Positions 45,191 to 55,741 of a stretch of DNA of 64,000 nt are shown here, piece by piece. A program made the position numbers and the translations under genes. Origin of the DNA: Mycobacterium sp. ACS4054 (GTDB lineage Bacteria; Actinomycetota; Actinomycetes; Mycobacteriales; Mycobacteriaceae); assembly GCF_001667275.1 (NCBI RefSeq), contig NZ_LZHV01000061.1:62001-126000 (forward strand), given 5' to 3'. A model generated the notes under the pieces. That model did no database searches, had not been told where the DNA came from, and saw only the letters and a list, made by a program, of their open reading frames with translations. The stretch's first letter is position 1; every line of letters begins with the position of its first letter.

Positions 45191-45207
45191 GAGTAACGCA
45201 GTTACTC
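45191..45207. promoter_or_regulatory. TetR operator upstream of the SDR cluster
   Basis: GAGTAACGCAGTTACTC is a perfect inverted repeat with seven-base arms and a three-base spacer. A further GTTACT at 45175–45180 faces AGTAAC at 45192–45197, so two overlapping sites are possible. It lies between the divergent tetR and SDR genes. Confidence 0.7.
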
Positions 45208-45244
45208 AAGAAAAAGTGCAGGCGGCGAGGCGAGCGAGGGCGCG

Positions 45245-46075
45245 GTGGGTGGTCTAGACGGCAAGGTGGCGTTCATAACCGGGGTGGCGCGTGGGCAGGG
45301 CCGCAGCCACGCGATCCGGCTGGCCCGCGAGGGCGCCGACATCATCGGCATCGATATCTGCGCCGACATCCCGGCGAACGGATACGCGATGGCGCGACGC
45401 GACGAGCTCGACGAAACGATCGGCATGGTGGAGGCCGAGGGCGGCAAGATGCTCGCAACGGTGGCCGACGTGCGCGAGTTCGATCAGGTGAAGGCCGCGC
45501 TGGACGCCGGGGTGGCACACTTCGGCCGGCTCGACATCGTCTGTGCCAACGCGGGAATCGCGCCCGTGGCCTTCCGGCAGCTCAGCATCGAAGAGGAGCT
45601 GGCGCAGTGGCGGGCCGCGATCGGGGTCAATCTCGACGGCGCCTACCACACCGCGTGGGCGGCCGTGCCGCATCTGCTTTCCGGACAGCGCGGCGGTGCG
45701 ATCGTGTTCACCAGCTCGACGGCCGGGCTGCGGGGGTTTGGTGGTCTGCAAGGCGGCGGCCTGGGGTATGCCGCCTCCAAGCACGGGGTGGTCGGGTTGA
45801 TGCGGGTCCTGGCGAACTCGTTGGCGCCGTTCAACATTCGGGTCAACACCGTGCATCCCACCGCGGTCCGCACGATGATGGCCGTCAATCCGGCGATGAC
45901 GGAGTTTCTGGAGAGCTTTCCCGAAGGCGGGGCGCACCTGCAGAATCCGATGCCGGTGGAGATGCTGGAGCCCGAGGACATCAGCGCGGCGATCGCCTAT
46001 CTGGTCTCCGACGAGGCCAAGTACGTCACCGGGGTGACGTTCCCCGTGGACGCCGGCTTCTGCAACAAGCTGTGA
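45245..46075 (+). CDS. Mycofactocin-type SDR oxidoreductase
   Basis: The 276-aa SDR has the GVARGQGRSHAIRLAREGADIIGIDIC cofactor region and an insertion after beta-2, the pattern of mycofactocin-coupled nicotinoprotein SDRs that hold NAD tightly. Catalytic Ser is in TSSTAGL and Tyr/Lys in YAASKHG. It should oxidise an alcohol, passing electrons to mycofactocin. GTG start at 45245. It is followed after eight bases by a second SDR of the same type. Confidence 0.88.
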   Translation: MGGLDGKVAFITGVARGQGRSHAIRLAREGADIIGIDICADIPANGYAMARRDELDETIGMVEAEGGKMLATVADVREFDQVKAALDAGVAHFGRLDIVCANAGIAPVAFRQLSIEEELAQWRAAIGVNLDGAYHTAWAAVPHLLSGQRGGAIVFTSSTAGLRGFGGLQGGGLGYAASKHGVVGLMRVLANSLAPFNIRVNTVHPTAVRTMMAVNPAMTEFLESFPEGGAHLQNPMPVEMLEPEDISAAIAYLVSDEAKYVTGVTFPVDAGFCNKL

Positions 46076-46083
46076 GCCCCGCG

Positions 46084-46902
46084 ATGCAACCTCGAGCGAC
46101 GGGCCGGGTGGCCGGCAAACGGGTCCTCATCACCGGCGCCGCTCGCGGGATGGGACGCAGCCACGCGGTCCGGTTGGCCGAAGAGGGCGCGGACTGCCTG
46201 CTGGTCGACATCTGCGACACTCCCGACGGTTTGGAGTACGCGCTGGCGACCGAGGACGATCTGCGCCAGACCGCCAAACTCGTTGGTGAGCTTGGGCGGT
46301 CGGCCGTGTGCAAGGTGGTCGACGTGCGGGACGCGACCGCGCTGAAGGCCGCCGTCGACGAGGGCGCCGACGAACTCGGGGGCCTGGACGCCGCGGTGGC
46401 CAACGCGGGCGTGCTGACAGTCGGCACCTGGGACACCACCACTCCGGAGCAGTGGCGGCTCGTGGTGGACGTCAACCTGATCGGCGCCTGGAACACGTGC
46501 GCCGCGGCATTACCGCACCTGCTGGCCGCGGGCGGCGGCAGCCTGGTCAACATCAGCTCGTCGGCCGGTATCAAGGGGACCCCGCTGCACACGCCGTACA
46601 CGGCCGCCAAGCACGGCATCGTCGGCATGAGTCTCGCGCTCGCCAATGAGCTTGCCGCACAGAATATCCGGGTGAACACCGTGCATCCCACGGGCGTGGC
46701 CACCGGCATGGCCCCGCCGTCGATGCACCAGCTGATCGTGGAGAAGCGACCCGACCTGGGGCCCATCTTCATGAACGCGCTGCCGGTTCTGATGACGGAG
46801 GCGATCGACGTGAGCAACGCCGTGCTGTTCCTGGTTTCCGACGAGGCCCGGCACGTGACGGGCTTGCAGTTCACCGTCGACGCGGGGGTGACCATCAGAT
46901 GA
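46084..46902 (+). CDS. Mycofactocin-type SDR oxidoreductase, second copy
   Basis: The 272-aa SDR has GAARGMGRSHAVRLAEEGADCLLVDIC, Ser in ISSSAGI and YTAAKHG. It is about the same type as the preceding gene but clearly diverged, so the two may act on successive substrates. The ATG at 46084 is used; the longer in-frame reading from 45607 overlaps the first SDR. Its stop overlaps the CMD gene start (ATGA). Confidence 0.88.
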   Translation: MQPRATGRVAGKRVLITGAARGMGRSHAVRLAEEGADCLLVDICDTPDGLEYALATEDDLRQTAKLVGELGRSAVCKVVDVRDATALKAAVDEGADELGGLDAAVANAGVLTVGTWDTTTPEQWRLVVDVNLIGAWNTCAAALPHLLAAGGGSLVNISSSAGIKGTPLHTPYTAAKHGIVGMSLALANELAAQNIRVNTVHPTGVATGMAPPSMHQLIVEKRPDLGPIFMNALPVLMTEAIDVSNAVLFLVSDEARHVTGLQFTVDAGVTIR

Positions 46903-47705
46903 CGAGCAGCCCGAATCAGCGACGCGAGCGCGGCCTGCGGGTGTTCGCAGAGGTGATGACCGTCGATGCGCCGACGGACACCAGCCCGGCGATCGCCGAT
47001 GGGCTCATCGACTTCGTGTTCGCGGAGGTGTGGACGCGCCCCGGCCTGAGCCGGCGCGACCGGCGGTTCGTCACGCTGGCGTGTGTCGCCGGCGCCGACG
47101 CCACCCCCGCGCTCGAACAACACGTGTACGCCGCGCTGAACAGCGGGGACGTCACGATCTCCGAAATGCGGGAAGCCGTCCTGCATTTCGCGGTTTACGC
47201 CGGGTGGCCCAAAGCCTCGCAGTTCAACATGGTCGTCGACGCGCAGTGGGAGCGCATTGCGCGCCAGCGCGGTGACGGCGGTCCGCCGGCTCCGGCGTTG
47301 CTGCCGCTGCCCACCCCCAGCGATCCCGAAGCGCGCCTAGCGGGCGGCGAGGCCGCGTTCCGCGACATCAACTGCCTGCCGTTCGCGCCTTCGCGAGACA
47401 ACCCGTACTCCGGTGCGGGCATCCTCAACTTCGTGTTCGGTGAGATGTGGTTGCGGCCGGGGCTGGGGATGAAGGAACGGCGCCTGATCACGTTGGCGTG
47501 CGTGGGGTTTCAGGACGCCCAATATCCGATCATGTCCCACGTCTACGCCGCACTGAAAAGCGGTGACGTCTCGTTTGACGAGATGGAAGAGCTGGCCCTG
47601 CATTTCGCCGCGTACTACGGATGGCCGAAGGCGTCCTACCTCAATCAGGTCATCGCCGAGCAAAAGCAACGCGTTCTCGACGAGGCGGCCTCGGCGGTTC
47701 GGTGA
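46899..47705 (+). CDS. Carboxymuconolactone decarboxylase family protein, two CMD repeats
   Basis: The 268-aa protein has two CMD modules of similar sequence: RPGLSRRDRRFVTLACVAG with HVYAALNSGDVTISEM, and RPGLGMKERRLITLACVGF with HVYAALKSGDVSFDEM. Each keeps the LACV Cys and His but not the AhpD CxxC. Family members are lactone decarboxylases or hydroperoxide reductases. It is coupled to the second SDR and likely acts on the same compound. Confidence 0.85.
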   Translation: MTSSPNQRRERGLRVFAEVMTVDAPTDTSPAIADGLIDFVFAEVWTRPGLSRRDRRFVTLACVAGADATPALEQHVYAALNSGDVTISEMREAVLHFAVYAGWPKASQFNMVVDAQWERIARQRGDGGPPAPALLPLPTPSDPEARLAGGEAAFRDINCLPFAPSRDNPYSGAGILNFVFGEMWLRPGLGMKERRLITLACVGFQDAQYPIMSHVYAALKSGDVSFDEMEELALHFAAYYGWPKASYLNQVIAEQKQRVLDEAASAVR

Positions 47706-47709
47706 CGCT

Positions 47710-49428
47710 TCACGAATGGCCCCCGAGCACGGGAAGCAACAGCCGGGACGCGGAGCGCACCGTGTTCAGGCTGGAGGTGCCGACGCTGGCATGCCGGAAG
47801 TTCATGATCGCCGGCATCGAAGGGTCCTGGTCGTCGCTGGTGAGCGTCACGCGGATGCGGTGGCCCGCCTTGAACCGGCGGGCGTTGGGAACCAACGGGA
47901 TTCGGTACTCGACGTCCTCGCCCAGCGGGACCGCCTGCGGGTTGCGACAGGGCAGCGCCGGCGCGCCGGGGCGACTGGCCGCTTCGTCGACCTCGCGCAG
48001 GCTGGCGCGCAGCCAGCCCGCGGTTACGTCGGTCGACTCCCCGTTTGGCCCCACGTCCTGCAGCGTCGCGATCCATGCCGTGTCGAGAGCGGTTGCCGAA
48101 GCGACCAGCCGCAGCTCGATTTCGCCCACCACGTCCAGGTCCGAAACCAGCGGGGCGCCGGTCCAGGCCAGCATCGGTGGCGGATCGATAACGCTGGGCT
48201 TGACGCGGCCCAGACCCGTGCCGACAGTCATGAATTCGCGTCCGCCCGGCTCGCCCTCGTCGTCATCCAGACCGCCGTCGGCGCGCAGGGCCAGTTCGCG
48301 GTGGGCAGCTTGCGACGGCGGCCACACGTCGGCGGTTCGCCACTCGTCGGCGCCGGGCAAGAAGTAGCGGATCGGCGGGCCGTCGATGATCCCGGTGTCG
48401 CGCCCCTTCAGCCAATGGTCGTACCAGGCCAGGGCTTCGGTGTGCATGCTTTCCCACGGCCAGGTCAGTCCGAACTCGCCGAGCATGCCCATCCGCACAC
48501 ATGCATTGTCCGACAGGCCTTTCCACGTGGCGAACGTCGAGGGCAGGTGTAAGGGCACGTTCTGCCAGTCACAGCCGAGGTATACCGGGATGTCGATCTC
48601 CTTGAGCAGTGGCAACACGTTTCGTTCTTCCCACCACGCGTCGCGCGTCGGGTGCTTGACCGCCGCCTCCTGCCACAGTTCGTCCCACGGGTGCGGGTTG
48701 TGGGGCAGCCGAAGCAACTGACGCAGCATGGTGACCGCCGCCTCGCCGTTCTTGGTCTCGAACTTCTTGTGCACGCCCGGGCTGTTCAGCACGCGGCGCG
48801 CCAACCCGATTGGCTTGCTGCGCCACAGCTTGTCGCTGCGGTCGGAGGTCAGGCCCATCATGGCGAGGAACGGGGTGACGAACGACGAACTCAGCAGCCC
48901 GTGGTGGTTGGCGCCCTCGTACAGGTCGGCCGTCACGGCAAGGGGGAAGATCGCCTTGAGGTGCGGCGGCCGCTCGACGGCGGCCTCGAGTTGGGTCATC
49001 GCGAAATAGCTGATGCCGATCATGCCGACGTTGCCGTCGCACCACGGCTGGGCCGCGACCCACTCCACCAGGTCGTGCACGTCGCGGCGCTCCTGGGCGT
49101 CGAAGAAGTTGAAGGTGCCCTCGGAGCCGCAGGTGCCGCGGAGGTTGGCGATGACGTGCACGTAGCCGCGGGGCACCCAGAAGTCGGTCCTGCCGGCCTC
49201 GATGAATCCCGCCGGGGCGCCGAGGTCTTGCATCTGCCGCGGGTACGGCGAGGCGGCCAGCAACGCCGGGAACCGGCCGTCGGCGTCCGGCCGGTGGACA
49301 TCGGCCAAAAGCGTTGTGCCGTCCCGCATCGCGATCGCTTCATTGATGTCTGTGCGCGTCGCGTACTGCGGCTCGCTGAGGTTGCGGTATTCCCGTCCGG
49401 TGGTCTGTGGGCCGTTGAGCGGAGCCAT
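47710..49428 (-). CDS. CocE/NonD family hydrolase
   Basis: The 572-aa alpha/beta hydrolase has the nucleophile motif GMIGISYFAMTQ and a C-terminal jelly-roll domain (X-Pro dipeptidyl-peptidase C-terminal). CocE-type enzymes cleave esters such as cocaine or acyl groups. It converges on the CMD gene by four bases and is divergent from a TetR gene with a strong operator in between, so it is separately controlled. No signal peptide was seen. Confidence 0.88.
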   Translation of the reverse strand: MAPLNGPQTTGREYRNLSEPQYATRTDINEAIAMRDGTTLLADVHRPDADGRFPALLAASPYPRQMQDLGAPAGFIEAGRTDFWVPRGYVHVIANLRGTCGSEGTFNFFDAQERRDVHDLVEWVAAQPWCDGNVGMIGISYFAMTQLEAAVERPPHLKAIFPLAVTADLYEGANHHGLLSSSFVTPFLAMMGLTSDRSDKLWRSKPIGLARRVLNSPGVHKKFETKNGEAAVTMLRQLLRLPHNPHPWDELWQEAAVKHPTRDAWWEERNVLPLLKEIDIPVYLGCDWQNVPLHLPSTFATWKGLSDNACVRMGMLGEFGLTWPWESMHTEALAWYDHWLKGRDTGIIDGPPIRYFLPGADEWRTADVWPPSQAAHRELALRADGGLDDDEGEPGGREFMTVGTGLGRVKPSVIDPPPMLAWTGAPLVSDLDVVGEIELRLVASATALDTAWIATLQDVGPNGESTDVTAGWLRASLREVDEAASRPGAPALPCRNPQAVPLGEDVEYRIPLVPNARRFKAGHRIRVTLTSDDQDPSMPAIMNFRHASVGTSSLNTVRSASRLLLPVLGGHS

Positions 49429-49440
49429 ATTTTCACGCTA

Positions 49441-49460
49441 CGTTGAAACTAGTCTCAACG
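49441..49460. promoter_or_regulatory. TetR operator between CocE-type hydrolase and tetR
   Basis: CGTTGAAACTAGTCTCAACG is a 20-bp dyad with a single mismatched pair and a central ACTAGT. It sits in the 61-bp gap between the divergent hydrolase and TetR genes, 12 bp before the hydrolase start. Confidence 0.75.
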
Positions 49461-49489
49461 CAAGATGAAATTTCGGCTATGGTGGGACG

Positions 49490-50089
49490 GTGGCGCGGCG
49501 ATCGATCACCCCGGGCCCGCGTGACGAGCGCGGCGTCTTGGCGGCGCGCATCCTGGCCGCGGCTCGTGATGAATTCGCCGAACACGGCTGGGCCGGCACG
49601 GCCATTCGCGCCGTCGCCCGCACCGCCGACGTCGACCCGGCCCTGATCTACCACTACTACGGCTCCAAGGAGGGGCTGCTCGACGCGGCCACCACGCCGC
49701 CGCAGCAGTGGCTCGACGCGGTGGCCGCGACGTGGGCGACGGCCAAAGCCGAGCTCGGTCGGCAATTGATCCGCACCGTGCTGGACACCTGGACCGATGA
49801 GGAGGTGGGTCCGATTCTGCGCGCGGTGGTGCTGACCGCCGCGCACGAAGACAAAACGCGCGAGAAGCTACGGCTGATCGTGGAGCGCGGCCTGGTCGGC
49901 GGTTCCACCCTGGGCGCCGACGAGGACGAACGGCTGCGGCGCAGCGGCCTGATCGCCACCCAGCTTATCGGCTTCGCGTTGCTGCGCTACGTCTGGAAGA
50001 TCGAGCCGATCGCGTCGATGCCCGAGGACCAAGTGGTCGCCGCCGTGGGGCCCAACCTGCAGCGCTACGTCGACGGCGACATTGGGTAG
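49490..50089 (+). CDS. TetR family transcriptional regulator
   Basis: The 199-aa protein has a TetR head (ILAAARDEFAEHGWAGTAIRAVARTADVDPALIYHYYGSKEGLLDAA) and a TetR_C_17-like helical domain. The GTG start gives VARRSITPGPRD. It most likely represses the divergent CocE-type hydrolase and itself through the 20-bp dyad in the gap. Confidence 0.88.
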   Translation: MARRSITPGPRDERGVLAARILAAARDEFAEHGWAGTAIRAVARTADVDPALIYHYYGSKEGLLDAATTPPQQWLDAVAATWATAKAELGRQLIRTVLDTWTDEEVGPILRAVVLTAAHEDKTREKLRLIVERGLVGGSTLGADEDERLRRSGLIATQLIGFALLRYVWKIEPIASMPEDQVVAAVGPNLQRYVDGDIG

Positions 50090-50132
50090 CAGCTAACGCA
50101 ATTCGGGCCGGCCGACCGGGGACAATGGCCGG

Positions 50133-50825
50133 ATGCGTGTTTTACCCGCGGTTCTCGCGCTTGCGGTCGCCACGGCCGCGATCCCCGGGGTTACGGCCCA
50201 GGCGGGTCCCGACGTTCCGCCCGTGAGCGATGCGGCGCGCGCGGCCGGATTCGTCGACGTCCGCGGCGTCGTTCCCGACGCCATCATCGACCTGCGCTAC
50301 GCGACGACCAACAACTTCACCCACACGCAGCTGTACCCCTCCGACGCGCGATGCCTGGTGCATCAATCCTTGGCGCCGGGGCTGGCGGCGGCCGCGTCGG
50401 CGCTGCGCCCGCAGGGGCACGTCCTGGTGTTCTGGGACTGCTACCGGCCGCATGACGTCCAGGTCAAGATGTTCAACGCCGTGCCCAACCCCGCGTGGGT
50501 CGCGCGCCCCGGCCCGTACGCGCGCAGTCATGAGTCGGGGCGCTCGGTGGACGTCACGTTCACCACGACGCAGCAGCCGTGCGCGTCCGGGCAACACGCG
50601 GACGGACTATGCCTGGCCGACATGGGCACCGACTTCGACGACTTTTCCTCCCGCGCAAACGCTTTCGCCACCCAGGGGGTCAGCGTCGACGCCCAGGCGA
50701 ACCGGGCCGCGCTGCGGAACGCAATGAAATACGGCGGGTTGGCGCCGTACTCGGGGGAGTGGTGGCACTTTGACGGCCCGGGCGCCGGGGTCGACTTGCC
50801 CATCCTCAACGTGCCCGTGGACTGA
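50133..50825 (+). CDS. D-alanyl-D-alanine dipeptidase, M15D (VanX-like), exported
   Basis: The 230-aa protein has a signal peptide (about 1–22, cleaving after VTAQA) and the M15 zinc-peptidase pattern: DLRYATTNNFT, the metal motif SHESGRSVDVT and the C-terminal EWWHFD with the catalytic Glu and His. VanX-type enzymes cleave D-Ala–D-Ala. An exported form would work on envelope peptides. No van regulator is near. Confidence 0.88.
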   Translation: MRVLPAVLALAVATAAIPGVTAQAGPDVPPVSDAARAAGFVDVRGVVPDAIIDLRYATTNNFTHTQLYPSDARCLVHQSLAPGLAAAASALRPQGHVLVFWDCYRPHDVQVKMFNAVPNPAWVARPGPYARSHESGRSVDVTFTTTQQPCASGQHADGLCLADMGTDFDDFSSRANAFATQGVSVDAQANRAALRNAMKYGGLAPYSGEWWHFDGPGAGVDLPILNVPVD

Positions 50826-50881
50826 TCTCACATATCGAGACAACTGATTCATATTATGGATGAGCCGGTACGCTTTCAGGA

Positions 50882-51694
50882 ATGACCGACGAGCGCGGAG
50901 CCACCTACACCCACGGCCACCACGAGTCGGTGCTCCGCAGCCACCAGCGGCGCACCGCGCAGGACTCGGCCGCCTACCTGCTGCCCCACCTGAAGCCCGG
51001 CCTGTCCGTGCTGGACATCGGGTGCGGTCCCGGGACGATCACCGCCGACCTCGCCGCCCTCGTCGCACCCGGGCCCGTCACGGCCGTCGACCAGGTGGCC
51101 GACGTCCTGGGCGTGGCCCGCGGCGAGATCGAGCGACGAGGCCTGTCGAACGTTTCGTTCGCGACCGCCGACGTGCACCGGCTCGACTTTGCCGACGGCA
51201 CATTCGACGTCGTGCACGCGCATCAGGTGCTGCAACACGTTGCCGATCCGGTGACGGCCCTGCGCGAGATGAGGCGGGTATGCGCACCCGGGGGCGTGGT
51301 GGCCGCGCGGGACGCCGACTACGCGGGATTCATCTGGTTTCCGCAACTGCCGGCGCTCGATCTGTGGCGCGATCTCTACGAACGGGCCGCCCGTGCGAAC
51401 GGCGGCGAGCCCGATGCGGGACGGCGGCTGCTGTCCTGGGCCCAACAGGCGGGCTTCGACGACGTCACGCCGTCGGGCAGTGTGTGGTGCTACGCGACCC
51501 CCAGCACCCGTGAGTGGTGGGGCGGGATGTGGGCGGACCGGATACTGCACTCGCGGATCTCGAGCGACCTGCTGAGCCTCGGTTTGGCCACGCCGGCGCA
51601 ACTCGACGAGATCGCCGCGGCGTGGCGCGCCTGGGCCGGCGCCCCCGACGGCTGGATCGCCCTCCCGCACGGCGAAATCCTCTGCCGGGCGTAG
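50882..51694 (+). CDS. Class I SAM-dependent methyltransferase
   Basis: The 270-aa protein has SAM motif I LDIGCGPGTITADLA, acidic loop VTAVDQVADVLGVAR and motif VVHAHQVLQHVADP, as in UbiE/Menaquinone-type methyltransferases. AGGA precedes the ATG. Upstream of the start is an AT-rich stretch with TATTAT that could be a −10 box. The substrate is unknown. Confidence 0.88.
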   Translation: MTDERGATYTHGHHESVLRSHQRRTAQDSAAYLLPHLKPGLSVLDIGCGPGTITADLAALVAPGPVTAVDQVADVLGVARGEIERRGLSNVSFATADVHRLDFADGTFDVVHAHQVLQHVADPVTALREMRRVCAPGGVVAARDADYAGFIWFPQLPALDLWRDLYERAARANGGEPDAGRRLLSWAQQAGFDDVTPSGSVWCYATPSTREWWGGMWADRILHSRISSDLLSLGLATPAQLDEIAAAWRAWAGAPDGWIALPHGEILCRA

Positions 51695-51709
51695 CCGCCC
51701 GGACGTATT

Positions 51710-51720
51710 TGACCAGGTCA
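51710..51720. promoter_or_regulatory. Inverted repeat upstream of the mutase promoter
   Basis: TGACCAGGTCA is a perfect dyad with five-base arms around one base, 11 bp upstream of the −35 box of the mutase promoter. It could be a regulator site, for example for a GntR- or nuclear-receptor-like half-site binder. Confidence 0.45.
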
Positions 51721-51731
51721 GGCATACGGTA

Positions 51732-51760
51732 TTGGCATTCTCTTTTTTTGCAAGTACGTT
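51732..51760 (+). promoter_or_regulatory. SigA-type promoter of the mutase operon
   Basis: TTGGCA (51732–51737) and TACGTT (51755–51760) are separated by exactly 17 bases that include a T-tract. Transcription would start near 51767, practically at the ATG at 51769, so the message is probably leaderless. Confidence 0.6.
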
Positions 51761-51768
51761 ATTCATCG

Positions 51769-53345
<1,577 letters not shown>

Positions 53346-53346
<1 letters not shown>

Positions 53347-53768
53347 TGGCGGCCCGGATTCTCGTCGCCAAGCCCGGCCTGGACGGCCACGACCGTGGCG
53401 CCAAGATCGTCGCCCGCACCCTGCGCGACGCCGGTTTCGAGGTGATCTATACCGGCATCCGGCAGCGCATCGAGGACATCGCCTCGATCGCCGTCCAGGA
53501 GGACGTCGCGGTCGTGGGCTTGAGCATCCTGTCCGGCGCGCACCTGGCGCTCACCGCCCGCACCATCGAGGCGCTGCGGGCCGCCGACGCCGCCCACGGC
53601 GCCGTCGTCGTCGGGGGAACGATCCCGCACGCCGACGTGCCCAAGCTGCTCTCCGCCGGCGCCGCAGCGGTATTCCCCACCGGCACACCGCTCGACGTGC
53701 TGGTGCGGGAAATCCGCACCCTGACCGGCACCCCCGAACCCGTGGAGGAACAGTGCGCGTCGGAGTGA
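53346..53768 (+). CDS. Cobalamin-binding mutase small subunit
   Basis: The 140-aa protein is a Rossmann-like B12-binding domain. It has LDGHDRG with the lower axial His15 (Asp13-x-His15-x-x-Gly18), VGLSILSGAH for the second motif and VVVGGTIP for the third. It holds adenosylcobalamin base-off and pairs with the large subunit encoded just upstream, overlapping it by one base (TAGTG). Confidence 0.92.
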
Positions 53769-54709
53769 TGATCGGCGCCGAGCGCGGCGACATGGCCCGC
53801 AAGGTGGACAGGCTGGCCTCGGACATCGCATGGGCCGAGGCCGCGGGGCTGGACACCGCGTGGATGCCGCAGGTGCCCAACGACTTCGACTGCCTGACCA
53901 TGGTTTCGCTGATGGCCGCGCACAGCTCGCGCATCGAGCTGGGCACGGCGGTGGTGCCGCTGCAGGCCCAGCATCCGATCGCCCTTGCCCGCCAAGCGCT
54001 CTCGACGCATGCCGTGGCGGGTGGACGGTTGGCGCTGGGCGTCGGGCCGTCGCACCACTGGATCATCCGTGACATGCTCGGCGTGCCGTACCAGAAGCCG
54101 GCCGCCTACACCCGCGACTACCTGCAGGTGCTCAACGCCGCTATCGCCGGGCCGGGACCGGTTGACGTCGAAAATGATTCGTTCACCGTGCACAATCCGC
54201 TGGCGATCGGCGCGGACACTCCGATGCCGGTGCTGCTCGCCGCGCTGGGGCCGGTGATGCTGCAGATCGCCGGTGAGCTCGCCGACGGCACCGTGCTGTG
54301 GATGGCCGACGAGCGGGCCATCGGAGACCACATCGCGCCGAAGATCACCAAAGCCGCCGCCGACGCCGGACGCCCCGCGCCGCGCATCGTCGCAGGCATC
54401 CCGGTATGCCTTTGTGCGCCGGCACAAGTCGACGAGGCCAAGGAGCGGGCCAACCGGATCCTGGGTGAGGCCGAGGTGTCGCCGAACTACCAGCGGCTGC
54501 TGGACCGCGGTGATGCCCGCGATGTCGGCGACCTGTGTGCGGCCGGTGACGAGCAGGCCATCCTGACCCGGATGCGCCGATTCGCCGACGCCGGCGTGAC
54601 CGACCTGTCGGTGCGGCTGCTGCCCATCGGGGACAACCGCGAGGAGCTGGTCGCCTCCAAGCGCCGCACCCGTGAGATGATCGCCGCGCTCGCAACGGAA
54701 TTGCGGTGA
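53753..54709 (+). CDS. LLM class F420-dependent oxidoreductase, TIGR03564 type
   Basis: The 318-aa TIM-barrel protein is a luciferase-like F420-dependent reductase. VGVMIGAERGD opens the barrel, ELGTAVVPLQAQHPIALARQALSTHAVAGGRLALGVGPSHH is the family core and GLDTAWMPQVPNDFD is typical. It should reduce or oxidise an intermediate with F420. GTG start; overlaps the small subunit by 16 bases and the CoA-transferase by four, so all are one operon. Confidence 0.88.
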   Translation: MRVGVMIGAERGDMARKVDRLASDIAWAEAAGLDTAWMPQVPNDFDCLTMVSLMAAHSSRIELGTAVVPLQAQHPIALARQALSTHAVAGGRLALGVGPSHHWIIRDMLGVPYQKPAAYTRDYLQVLNAAIAGPGPVDVENDSFTVHNPLAIGADTPMPVLLAALGPVMLQIAGELADGTVLWMADERAIGDHIAPKITKAAADAGRPAPRIVAGIPVCLCAPAQVDEAKERANRILGEAEVSPNYQRLLDRGDARDVGDLCAAGDEQAILTRMRRFADAGVTDLSVRLLPIGDNREELVASKRRTREMIAALATELR

Positions 54710-55737
54710 CGTCTACCGGACCGCTCGCGGGGATACGCATCCTCGAGGTCGGCACGATGCTGGCCGGCCCGTACGCGACCATGCTGCTCGCCGACCTGGG
54801 CGCCGAGGTCACCAAGATCGAACCGCGTGGCGGCGAGATCTCCCGCGGTGTCGGGGCCACCTACTTCGCCAGCCTCAACCGCAACAAGTCGAGCATCTGT
54901 CTGGACCTGAACTCGGATACGGGTCAGCAACGCCTGGGTGAGCTGGTGGCCGAATCGCATGCGCTGCTGGTCAATCTGAAGCCATCGGCGATCCGCCGTC
55001 TTGGGTTGACGTATGAGACGCTGCGACGGCACAACGAGCGCATCGTGTGCGTGGCGATTACGGGCTTCGGCCTGTACGGCGGCGACGATCCCGCCTTCGA
55101 CTATGTGGTGCAGGCCGGTGTGGGCACCGCCGCCCTGACCGGTGACCCGGACGGCCCCCCGACCCTGCCGGGTTACTCGTCGGCCGACAACTCCACCGGG
55201 ATGACCGCGGCGCTGGGGCTGTTGGCCAAGATCATCTCGGGCACCGGCGGCCAAGTCGACGTCTCGCTGCGCGACGTCATGCTCTCGCAGCTGAACTATC
55301 ACGCCTCCGCGTATCTCAACAGCGGGGTCCGGCCACAGCGGCGGCCCCACGGGGCGCATTCCTACTATGTTCCGGCCCAACTCTTTCCGACCGCCGACGG
55401 GTATCTGGCGCTGTTCATCACGCACGACGGCTTCTGGAAGTCGTTCGCCGCCGAAGCGGGCATCGGGGGTTTCGAAACGATGGCCGAGCGTGTGGCCCGC
55501 CGCGACGAGGTGCTGGCCGTCGTCACGGCGATGCTGGCCACCGACAGCGCCGCCGGCTGGGAGCGGCGGCTGCGCCCGCTCGGGGTGCCGGCGGCGGCGG
55601 TCCGGACGCTGCCCGAGGCGCTCGACGCGACGCCGGAAGTCGTTGTGACCGCGGGGGATTTCCGCCTCGTCGGGAGCCCGATCCACGTCTCGGGCTACGA
55701 GCCGCAATACCGGCCGCCGCCGGAATTGAGCGACTAA
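54706..55737 (+). CDS. CaiB/BaiF family (class III) CoA-transferase
   Basis: The 343-aa protein has the class III fold: GIRILEVGTMLAGPYATMLLADLGAEVTKIEP at the N-terminus and a CLDLNSD segment near the active-site position. It moves CoA from one acyl thioester to a free acid. At 343 aa it is shorter than the usual 380–410. The GTG start overlaps the previous gene (GTGA). It could activate the substrate of the mutase. Confidence 0.88.
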   Translation: MTSTGPLAGIRILEVGTMLAGPYATMLLADLGAEVTKIEPRGGEISRGVGATYFASLNRNKSSICLDLNSDTGQQRLGELVAESHALLVNLKPSAIRRLGLTYETLRRHNERIVCVAITGFGLYGGDDPAFDYVVQAGVGTAALTGDPDGPPTLPGYSSADNSTGMTAALGLLAKIISGTGGQVDVSLRDVMLSQLNYHASAYLNSGVRPQRRPHGAHSYYVPAQLFPTADGYLALFITHDGFWKSFAAEAGIGGFETMAERVARRDEVLAVVTAMLATDSAAGWERRLRPLGVPAAAVRTLPEALDATPEVVVTAGDFRLVGSPIHVSGYEPQYRPPPELSD

Positions 55738-55741
55738 TCCG

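Noticed and set aside
51695..51768. Cobalamin riboswitch upstream of the mutase
   Set aside because: The gap is only 74 bp and the promoter places the start at the ATG, leaving no room for a leader.
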